Of a DNA stretch of 64,000 nt, positions 58,566 through 64,000 are shown piece by piece; within the stretch, counting starts at the first letter, position 1; the number at the start of each line of letters is the position of its first letter. The stretch is from the NCBI GenBank assembly GCA_947570625.1, contig CANOUP010000006.1:1-64000 (forward strand), written 5' to 3'. The notes under the pieces are model-generated. The model did not search any database. It worked only from the letters and a program-made list of their open reading frames with translations, and was not told the origin of the DNA. The position numbers were made by a program, and so were the translations under genes. The stretch is from an uncultured Clostridia bacterium. GTDB taxonomy: Bacteria > Bacillota > Clostridia > Christensenellales > Borkfalkiaceae.

Positions 58566-59138
58566 TTAAACCGTCATTATCTCCTTTTCCTTAGCCGATA
58601 CCGCGGAATCTATCTTTGCGATAGCTTCGGCAACCGCTTTTTCAACTTCCTTTTCGCAAACGGAAGCTTCGTCTTCGGATAAAGTTTTGTCATTTTTAAG
58701 CTTTTTAATTCCTTCCATTGCGTCGCGGCGCGTATTGCGCACGGCGACCTTGGAATCTTCGCCCGTCTTTCTTATCTGTTTGGTAAGGTCCTTTCTGCGC
58801 TCCTCGGTAAGTTCGGGGAAAACCAGCCTTATCACCTTGCCGTCGTTGGTGGGGGTTATGCCTATGTTGGAAACCTGTATAGCCTTTTCTATGCTTTTAA
58901 GTATGGAAACATCCCAGGGAGCTATGACAAGACATCTGCCTTCCTGCACGGAAACGCTTGCCGTCTGGGGGACGGGCGTAAGCGCGCCGTAGTAATCTAC
59001 CGTTACTTTATCGAGTATATGCGGGTTTGCCCTGCCTGCGCGCACCGCGGAAAATTCTTCTTTCAGAACGCTTAGCGTCTTTGTAAGCTTGTCGTCAAGT
59101 ATAAGGAGTATCTCTTCGGCCTGTTCGTTCTCAATCAT
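58566..59138 (-). CDS. frr: Ribosome recycling factor
   Basis: 190 residues, a few more than typical. It splits the ribosome after termination, with EF-G. SVLKEEFSAVRAGRANPHILDKVTVDYYG and VRLVFPELTEERRKDL-like blocks are present, as are the long C-terminal helices. GAGGTG site; 11 nt after pyrH. Confidence 0.97.
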   Translation of the reverse strand: MIENEQAEEILLILDDKLTKTLSVLKEEFSAVRAGRANPHILDKVTVDYYGALTPVPQTASVSVQEGRCLVIAPWDVSILKSIEKAIQVSNIGITPTNDGKVIRLVFPELTEERRKDLTKQIRKTGEDSKVAVRNTRRDAMEGIKKLKNDKTLSEDEASVCEKEVEKAVAEAIAKIDSAVSAKEKEIMTV

Positions 59139-59149
59139 AATTCACCTCG

Positions 59150-59860
59150 TTATTTATTATCGATTATAGTTCCCAGTTTTTCACCGCAGACGGCTTTAAT
59201 AAGCGAATTTTCTTCGTCAAGACCGAATGCGAGAACGGGGATATTGTTTTCCATGCACATAGTCGCGGCGGTAGTATCCATCGCTTTTATGCCGTTTTTG
59301 ATTACGTCTATATATTTAATGTGGTCGTATTTGCAAGCCTTGGGGTTGGTTTTGGGGTCGCAGTCGTAAATGCCGTCGATATTTTTAGCCATCATAAGCA
59401 CGTCCGCCTGAATCTCGCACGCGCGTTGCGCGGCCGCCGTATCGGTCGAACAGTATGGATTGCCCGTACCGCACGCCATAATAACTATTCTCCCCTTTTC
59501 GAAATGGTGCAAAGCCTTTCTTAAAATGTAGGGCTCGGCAACAGAAGTCATAATAAGCGCCGTCTGCACGCGGGTAGGTATTCCGCGCTGTTCCAAAGCG
59601 TCCATCATAGCCAGCGAATTCATAACCGTCGCAAGCATTCCCATATGGTCGGCGGTGGTTCTGTCCATCTGTTTGCCCTGCCGCCCGCGCCAGAAGTTGC
59701 CTCCGCCGATGACAAGCGCGATTTCCGCGCCCATATTGTGGATTTGCGCAATCTGCTCCACCACGCGGGAAATGACGTTTTCGTCAAGACCGTGACCCTG
59801 CGCGCCCGCAAGAGCTTCGCCCGAAAGCTTGATTAATATTCTTTTATATTTAGGTTTCAT
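59150..59860 (-). CDS. pyrH: Uridylate kinase
   Basis: 236 residues. It phosphorylates UMP to UDP; the bacterial hexameric enzyme of the amino-acid-kinase fold. KLSGEALAG at residues 9-17, VIGGGNFWRGRQ, DHMGMLATVMNSLAM, FCGTGNPYCSTDTAAAQRA-like block and DCDPKTNP are intact. AAAGGGG site and a strong promoter. First gene of pyrH-frr-uppS-cdsA. Confidence 0.97.
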   Translation of the reverse strand: MKPKYKRILIKLSGEALAGAQGHGLDENVISRVVEQIAQIHNMGAEIALVIGGGNFWRGRQGKQMDRTTADHMGMLATVMNSLAMMDALEQRGIPTRVQTALIMTSVAEPYILRKALHHFEKGRIVIMACGTGNPYCSTDTAAAQRACEIQADVLMMAKNIDGIYDCDPKTNPKACKYDHIKYIDVIKNGIKAMDTTAATMCMENNIPVLAFGLDEENSLIKAVCGEKLGTIIDNK

Positions 59861-59877
59861 AAAATACCCCTTTGGTA

Positions 59878-59906
59878 ATTATATCAAATAGAAAATCAAA
59901 AATCAA
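59878..59906 (-). promoter_or_regulatory. pyrH promoter
   Basis: TTGATT and TATAAT with a 17-bp spacer on the minus strand, 18 nt before the ATG. Confidence 0.75.
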
Positions 59907-59960
59907 CCCCATTACCGTAATTATTGCACTTATAAGGAAATATTTTCCGCAAACGCAATA

Positions 59961-59990
59961 AAGCCCCGCACGCCTAAGCGTGCGGGGCTT
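59961..59990. terminator. Terminator after tsf
   Basis: Arms AAGCCCCGCACGC / GCGTGCGGGGCTT with a 4-nt loop, directly after the tsf stop. Confidence 0.8.
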
Positions 59991-59994
59991 ATTT

Positions 59995-60897
59995 TTATTT
60001 CTTCATTGCTTCGATTTGCTTTGCAACTTCGTCTTGAAGATTTTCATTCTTCTTTTCGATGCCTTCGCCCATTTCGAAACGGACAAACCTTGCAATCCTG
60101 AACTTGGAACCGATGACGTCCTTTATCTTAACGCTGTCGTCCTTGACGAAAGCCTGTTCGAGAAGGCAGTTTTCCTGATAGAACTTGCCCATCTTGCCCG
60201 CAACGATTTTTTCCAAAATGTTCTTGGGCTTGTTGGCGTTCTTCTCGTCGTTCTGCATCTGGACGAGCATAATTTCTTTTTCTTTGTCAAGCACTTCCTG
60301 CGGAACGTCTGCTTCGGTTAAATAAGAAGGTCTGGCCGCCGCAATCTGCAAAGCGACGTCGTGGAGAGTTTCTTCCGAACCTTCCTTGAAATCCAAGGCT
60401 TCGACCATAACGCCGACCTTTCCGCCCATATGGATATAAGTTTCGATTTTGCCCGCCGTTTCGTAAGTAACGAACCTGCGGATGGAAATTTTTTCGCCTA
60501 TGACTGCGGTCTGGTTGGTAATGAATTCTTTTACCGTTTCTCCGCCGATTTTGCACGCGCCGAGCGCTTCTACGTCAGCGGGCTTGTTTTCGGCAACTAC
60601 CTTGGCAACGCCGTCAACTATTCCGTGGAACTTGTCCCCGCGGGAAACGAAGTCGCTTTCGCAGTTGATTTCAAGCAGAACGCCCGTATTGCAGTTATTG
60701 CACACATACGCGCCTACCGCGCCTTCCGCCGCGATTCTGCCTTCCTTTTTGACGGCTTTCGCTATTCCGCGCTCTCTGAGAAGCTCTGCCGCTTTCTCCA
60801 TATTTCCGTCGGCGTCGGTCAGCGCCTTTTTGCAGTCCAACATACCCGCACCGCTCTTGTCGCGGAGGGCCATAACGTCTTTTGCCGTGAATGCCAT
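59995..60897 (-). CDS. tsf: Elongation factor Ts
   Basis: 300 residues. It is the nucleotide exchange factor for EF-Tu. The N-terminal UBA-like MALRDKSGAGMLDCKKALTDADGN and GRIAAEGAVGAYVCNNCNTGVLLEINCESDFVSR are diagnostic. AAGGAG site. It follows rpsB by 29 nt, the universal bacterial order. Confidence 0.98.
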   Translation of the reverse strand: MAFTAKDVMALRDKSGAGMLDCKKALTDADGNMEKAAELLRERGIAKAVKKEGRIAAEGAVGAYVCNNCNTGVLLEINCESDFVSRGDKFHGIVDGVAKVVAENKPADVEALGACKIGGETVKEFITNQTAVIGEKISIRRFVTYETAGKIETYIHMGGKVGVMVEALDFKEGSEETLHDVALQIAAARPSYLTEADVPQEVLDKEKEIMLVQMQNDEKNANKPKNILEKIVAGKMGKFYQENCLLEQAFVKDDSVKIKDVIGSKFRIARFVRFEMGEGIEKKNENLQDEVAKQIEAMKK

Positions 60898-60926
60898 ATA
60901 TATTATCTCCTTAATTGTATTTTGAA

Positions 60927-61700
60927 TTATTCCGCTTCTTTTTCGACAGCTTCTTCTGCGGGAGCGACTTCCTCTTCGGGAACTTCGGTTTCTTCCGCTT
61001 CGGGAAGAACGGGCGTTTCGCCCTGGTTAGCTTCGATAACGGCGTTTGCGATAACCGAAGAAATAAGTCTTACGGCGCGGATTGCGTCGTCGTTGCCGGG
61101 AATTACGCAGTCTACGAGGTCGGGGTCGCAGTTGGTGTCCGTGATTGCCACGATGGGAATGTTGAGCTTTCTCGCTTCCTTAACCGCGATGTCTTCGTTG
61201 TGGGGGTCTACTATGAACATAACGCCGGGAAGCTTGTTCATATCCCTTATACCGTTGAGGTTGGTTTGAAGCTTGGTCATTTCTTCTTTGAGTTTAGCTA
61301 CTTCCTTTTTGGGAAGAAGGTCGAACTCTCCGCTCTCTTCCATCTTTTCAAGCTTAACCATTCTGTCGATGCGCGAACGTATCGTCTTGAAGTTGGTAAG
61401 CGTACCGCCCAGCCAGCGGGAATTTACATAATACATACCGCAGCGCTCAGCCTCTTCCTTAACGGCTTCCTGCGCCTGCTTTTTGGTGCCTACGAAGAGA
61501 ACGGTTTTGCCGTCCCTTACCGCGTCCGCAACGTACTTGTACGCGTCCTCGACGAGTCCTACCGTAAGCTGTAAGTCGATAATATGGATATCGTTGCGCG
61601 AAGCATAGATGTACTTACCCATTTTAGGATTCCATTTTCTCGTCTGGTGCCCGAAGTGTACGCCCGCTTCGAGCAATTGTTTCATTGTGATAACCGCCAT
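60927..61700 (-). CDS. rpsB: 30S ribosomal protein S2
   Basis: 257 residues from [19 protein letters not shown], with GGAGG upstream; a TTG two codons earlier is rejected. [48 protein letters not shown] and [18 protein letters not shown] are diagnostic. The C-terminal 30 residues are Glu-rich ([18 protein letters not shown]), an extension beyond the usual core. First gene of rpsB-tsf. Confidence 0.98.
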   Translation of the reverse strand: MAVITMKQLLEAGVHFGHQTRKWNPKMGKYIYASRNDIHIIDLQLTVGLVEDAYKYVADAVRDGKTVLFVGTKKQAQEAVKEEAERCGMYYVNSRWLGGTLTNFKTIRSRIDRMVKLEKMEESGEFDLLPKKEVAKLKEEMTKLQTNLNGIRDMNKLPGVMFIVDPHNEDIAVKEARKLNIPIVAITDTNCDPDLVDCVIPGNDDAIRAVRLISSVIANAVIEANQGETPVLPEAEETEVPEEEVAPAEEAVEKEAE

Positions 61701-61829
61701 TTTCAATTCCTCCGTTTACCTCCCCGAAAGCGCGGTTATACGGGATTTTATCCCTCGGCGTTTATTACGGCACTGAAATATTTTACCGTCACGGAACGCC
61801 CGCCTTCCGAGTGTGAATTTTTTTATAGC
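61701..61829 (-). promoter_or_regulatory. rpsB leader RNA, possible autoregulatory structure
   Basis: A leader of about 130 nt lies between the promoter and the rpsB ATG. It can form GGGAT-AAA-ATCCC and an ACGG/CCGT stem, and has GGCGGGCG paired to CGCC-type segments. Long structured leaders before ribosomal protein genes often bind the protein they encode. No match to a named family can be given from sight. Confidence 0.45.
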
Positions 61830-61835
61830 CTTAGT

Positions 61836-61864
61836 ATTTTAGCAGATAATTTTAACGTTGTAAA
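61836..61864 (-). promoter_or_regulatory. rpsB-tsf promoter
   Basis: TTTACA and TAAAAT with a 17-bp spacer on the minus strand. Confidence 0.78.
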
Positions 61865-61907
61865 GCGGTTTTAAAGGCTATTATCGAAAATTCGTCGCAA
61901 AAAGTAA

Positions 61908-61933
61908 GCCGCGCGGGCTTTTGCCCGCGCGGC
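61908..61933. terminator. GC-rich hairpin upstream of rpsB
   Basis: Perfect 11-bp arms GCCGCGCGGGC with a T4/A4 loop. The minus strand is followed by TTACTTTTT, so it may be a second terminator of the ruvX operon. The 366-nt gap from 61711 to 62076 holds only this, the rpsB promoter and leader, and the terminator at 62034. Confidence 0.55.
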
Positions 61934-62033
61934 ACGCGCAAATTTATTTAAGATTGTCAAGGAAATAATTGTAAAAATATAAATTTTTTGTATAATTATA
62001 CTTTTTCGACGCCCGCATTTACATAAGGAAAAA

Positions 62034-62062
62034 AGCCGCGGACGGTTAGACCGTCCGCGGCT
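62034..62062 (-). terminator. Terminator after the DUF1292 gene
   Basis: 13-bp arms AGCCGCGGACGGT and complement with a 3-nt loop, followed by TTTTT on the minus strand. Confidence 0.85.
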
Positions 62063-62076
62063 AAAAATATTATTGT

Positions 62077-62370
62077 TTAATTTTCTTCTTCGTCCTCGGT
62101 TTCCTGCGTATAGAAATCGAACACTTCTTCCAAAAGCGCTTCGTCCTCGATAGGTTCAAGCGTTTCTTCCTCTTCGTTAAGTCGGAAAATAACCACCTCG
62201 TCCTCGGCAATTTCCTCGTTGGGTTCCGCGGGTAAAAGCAGGGTGTATTTAACCCCTTTGTATTCGGTAACGTCTAAAAGTTTGAAATTAAGCACTTTGC
62301 CGTCATCGTCGACAAGTTCGATTAATTCGTCCTCTTCGCCGTCCAGTTCTTCGTCAAGCTCTTCGCTCAT
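62077..62370 (-). CDS. DUF1292 (YrzB-like) acidic protein
   Basis: 97 residues, strongly acidic at both ends. The core DDDGKVLNFKLLDVTEYKGVKYTLLLPAE and DEVVIFRLNEEEETLEPIEDE matches the DUF1292 family found throughout Firmicutes, of unknown function. In Bacillus its relative yrzB follows yrrK, the ruvX homologue, as here (5-nt gap). AAGGAG site. Confidence 0.94.
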   Translation of the reverse strand: MSEELDEELDGEEDELIELVDDDGKVLNFKLLDVTEYKGVKYTLLLPAEPNEEIAEDEVVIFRLNEEEETLEPIEDEALLEEVFDFYTQETEDEEEN

Positions 62371-62375
62371 ATGGT

Positions 62376-62798
62376 TTACTCCTTATTTTTGTTTTTTGCA
62401 AGAAAGCCGTCAAGAATATTAGCCGCGGCAAGCGCGTCGACGTAGTTTTTGCGTTTTTCCCTGCGCATACCCTCGGATATAAGAGTTTCGTGAGCCATGC
62501 GGGTAGTGAAACGCTCGTCCTCGCACACTACGGGGATATTGACGTTTTTTTTCAGTTCCCCGATAAACCTTAACGTCTTTTCCGTCTGCAATGCGGGTGT
62601 GCCGTCGAAATTGACGGGCAGTCCGCAGACGATTACGGTCGCCCCCTTTTCCGACGCGATGCGCGCCAGTCCGGCAATATCGTCCTTGAACGTCTTTCGG
62701 AAATACGTCCCCGAAGGGAGCGCGTAAGTATTGAACGGGTCTGATATAGCGATTCCTATGCGTTTATCGCCTATGTCGAACGCGACGTATCTTTCCAT
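62376..62798 (-). CDS. ruvX: Holliday junction resolvase-like RuvX (YqgF)
   Basis: 140 residues from MERYVAFDIGDKRIGIAIS; an ATG two codons earlier is nearly inside the promoter. RNase-H-like fold with AFDIGDKRIGIA, VCGLPVNFDG and VCEDERFTTRMA carrying the acidic residues. The family processes 5' ends of 16S rRNA and has been linked to recombination. No ribosome site is present; the ATG lies 9 nt after the -10 box, so the mRNA is probably leaderless or has a 1-2-nt leader. Confidence 0.94.
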   Translation of the reverse strand: MERYVAFDIGDKRIGIAISDPFNTYALPSGTYFRKTFKDDIAGLARIASEKGATVIVCGLPVNFDGTPALQTEKTLRFIGELKKNVNIPVVCEDERFTTRMAHETLISEGMRREKRKNYVDALAAANILDGFLAKNKNKE

Positions 62799-62806
62799 AC
62801 GCATAG

Positions 62807-62835
62807 ATTATAACACAACGAAAGCGCATTGTAAA
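62807..62835 (-). promoter_or_regulatory. ruvX promoter
   Basis: TTTACA and TATAAT with a 17-bp spacer on the minus strand, immediately before the start codon. Confidence 0.75.
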
Positions 62836-62846
62836 GTTAAAAAAGC

Positions 62847-62877
62847 AATATTGCCGTGCATAAAGCACGGCAATATT
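62847..62877 (-). terminator. Terminator after the 55-residue membrane gene
   Basis: 13-bp arms AATATTGCCGTGC / GCACGGCAATATT with a 5-nt loop, then GCTTTTTT on the minus strand. Confidence 0.88.
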
Positions 62878-62887
62878 TACGTCGGTT

Positions 62888-63055
62888 TTAGTTCTGGCTT
62901 CCCGACTCTTCGAGCTTACGGTCGATATACTGTTCAGCCTTAGCCATCAGGTCGTCCTGATTTTTCTTTACAAGGTTGCGAAGCTTGCAGTTGTTAGCGA
63001 CCATAAGCGCACCGCCAGCCATTCCGAGCATTGCGCCCAAAATAAATTTTTCCAC
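62888..63055 (-). CDS. Small membrane protein (YtxH-like), GTG start
   Basis: 55 residues, starting at GTG with AAGGAG 8 nt upstream and ended by a strong terminator. The N-terminal half (KFILGAMLGMAGGALMVA) is one membrane segment with glycine spacing, and the C-terminal half is a charged helix (AKAEQYIDRKLEE). This layout resembles YtxH-type small membrane proteins. No function is known. Confidence 0.75.
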   Translation of the reverse strand: MEKFILGAMLGMAGGALMVANNCKLRNLVKKNQDDLMAKAEQYIDRKLEESGSQN

Positions 63056-63161
63056 TTCTTTTTCTCCTTGGTTCGGGATATGTTATACCCCGTGACAGTA
63101 GTATGGGCGGGAAATACGCGTTTATGACTGTAAAAATTTACAAATAATTTCAAGACGGATA

Positions 63162-63190
63162 TTGAATATGCGTTTAAGCCGTGTTATAAT
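63162..63190 (+). promoter_or_regulatory. Promoter of the GltD-like gene
   Basis: TTGAAT and TATAAT with a 17-bp spacer, 58 nt before the ATG. Confidence 0.75.
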
Positions 63191-63248
63191 TTTCGTAATA
63201 AAGCATGTGGCAACAGGCAATAACCGCATTTATATAAGGGAGAAAATT

Positions 63249-64000
63249 ATGGCGCATAACGTTATAGCGGAAGCAAAACGCTGTCTGAACTGTAAAAACC
63301 CGCCTTGCAGAAAGGGTTGTCCCGTGAACACGCCAATACCGCTTATGATATCTTCGTTCCTCGGCGGCGATATTAAAAAAGCGGGAAAAATGCTGTTCGA
63401 CAACAACCCGCTTTCCGCCGTCTGCTCGGTAGTGTGCAACCACGCCGACCAGTGTCAGGGGCACTGCGTGCGCGGGATAAAGGGCGAACCCGTGGAAATT
63501 TCCACGATAGAAAACTTTATCTCCTCGCACTACCTCGACTGCCTCGAAGCCGAAAAACTGCCCTCCAACGGCATTAAGGTCGCCGTCGTCGGCGCGGGCC
63601 CCGCGGGCATAACGATAGCCGTTAAAATGGCCCAGCTCGGCTACGACGTGACAATATTCGAATCCAAAACGGAAATAGGCGGGGTTTTGAGATACGGCAT
63701 ACCCGAGTTCCGCCTGCCCAAAACCGTGGTCGACAGATACGAAACGCTTTTACGGAAACTGGGAGTGAAGATTAAATTCAATGTGACGATAGGCAAAGCT
63801 TTCGGTGTAGAGGAACTGTTCCGCGACGGGTTCAAAGCCGTTTCCATAGGCACGGGCGTCACCTGGCCCATCGCCCTGAACATCAAGGGCGAAACGCTCG
63901 GCCACGTGCATTACGGGGTGCACTACCTCGAACGTCCCGACGTGTACAGGCTGGGCGAAAGTATGGTGATTATCGGCGCGGGCAACGTCGCTATGGACGT
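63249..64000 (+). CDS. GltD-like NAD(P)-dependent oxidoreductase, partial
   Basis: The first 250 residues are in the window. The N-terminal domain has two iron-sulfur Cys sets: CLNCKNPPCRKGCP near residue 12 and CSVVCNHADQCQGHC near 58. An FAD Rossmann motif follows at about residue 110 (VAVVGAGPAGITIAVKMAQLG), with GGVLRYGIPEFRLPK, and an NAD(P) Rossmann motif begins at the edge (VIIGAGNVAMDV). The layout is that of the small subunit of glutamate synthase and of related NADPH-using partners (NfnB, SudA). Which one cannot be decided without the rest and its neighbours. AGGGAGA site. Confidence 0.93.
   Translation, partial: MAHNVIAEAKRCLNCKNPPCRKGCPVNTPIPLMISSFLGGDIKKAGKMLFDNNPLSAVCSVVCNHADQCQGHCVRGIKGEPVEISTIENFISSHYLDCLEAEKLPSNGIKVAVVGAGPAGITIAVKMAQLGYDVTIFESKTEIGGVLRYGIPEFRLPKTVVDRYETLLRKLGVKIKFNVTIGKAFGVEELFRDGFKAVSIGTGVTWPIALNIKGETLGHVHYGVHYLERPDVYRLGESMVIIGAGNVAMD

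Noticed and set aside
61969..61996. Plus-strand promoter-like TTGTAA-16-TATAAT between rpsB and the DUF1292 gene
   Set aside because: It leads only to about 60 nt before a hairpin and no gene or T-run follows on that strand. The region is very A/T-rich, so chance is likely.
62968..63153. 61-residue minus-strand ORF overlapping the small membrane gene
   Set aside because: It reads the same DNA in another frame and includes the SD site of the 55-residue gene, which has a terminator and a typical membrane-protein pattern.

Overview
The window looks like the chromosome of a low-to-medium GC member of the Bacillota, most likely an uncultured gut Clostridia lineage (Christensenellales-like, by overall impression only). 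The reasons are the Firmicutes-type synteny (topA-trmFO-hslV-hslU, ylxM-ffh-rpsP-khpA-rimM-trmD-ylqF-rnhB, rpsB-tsf, pyrH-frr-uppS-cdsA, dxr-rseP), AddAB instead of RecBCD, DegV proteins, a NiaR-type NAD regulator, strong AAGGAGG ribosome sites and sigma-A promoters with 17-bp spacers. No rRNA, tRNA, IS element, prophage or CRISPR array was seen. Nearly all genes are on the minus strand.

Layout. 1-15.1 kb: a three-gene surface operon read leftwards from a promoter near 15.15 kb: a small coiled-coil protein, a 4554-residue membrane-anchored repeat protein made of MBG/Ig-like modules, and a membrane protein with an acidic Glu-Pro tail that runs off the left edge. 15.2-17.9 kb: glyA, a DegV protein and a DUF1893 protein. 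18-20.2 kb: an exported protein with a Gly-Thr/Ser-Pro linker. 20.3-28.7 kb: comM, dprA, topA, trmFO, hslV, hslU, trxA. 28.7-35.2 kb: rplS, then a long ribosome and SRP biogenesis cluster running from ylxM and ffh to yraN and a phosphoribosyltransferase. 35.3-38.4 kb: a small orphan gene and the nadB-nadC-niaR operon with a probable NiaR operator. 38.5-46.2 kb: a PRC-barrel-like protein, a membrane protein and addB-addA. 46.2-52.4 kb: a lipoprotein, a divergent 2-hydroxyacid dehydrogenase / sugar kinase pair, a MarR-DegV operon and a cation:proton antiporter. 52.55-53.0 kb: a promoter-to-terminator unit of about 390 nt holding hairpins and three tiny ORFs with ribosome sites. 53.0-54.7 kb: an HD nucleotidase and a TPP-riboswitch-controlled thiT. 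54.7-62.8 kb: rseP, dxr, cdsA, uppS, frr, pyrH, tsf, rpsB, a DUF1292 protein and ruvX. 62.9-64 kb: a 55-residue membrane protein and the start of a GltD-like oxidoreductase.

Most genes are housekeeping: translation, protein export, envelope lipid and isoprenoid synthesis, recombination, NAD and thiamine supply. The stretches that a standard annotation would explain least are the giant surface operon, the 52.6-53.0 kb RNA unit, a perfect 20-bp palindrome over the ylxM -35 box, and a small set of genes (ylxM, ruvX, dxr, the 39.0-kb membrane gene) whose -10 box lies so close to the start codon that their mRNAs should be leaderless or nearly so.
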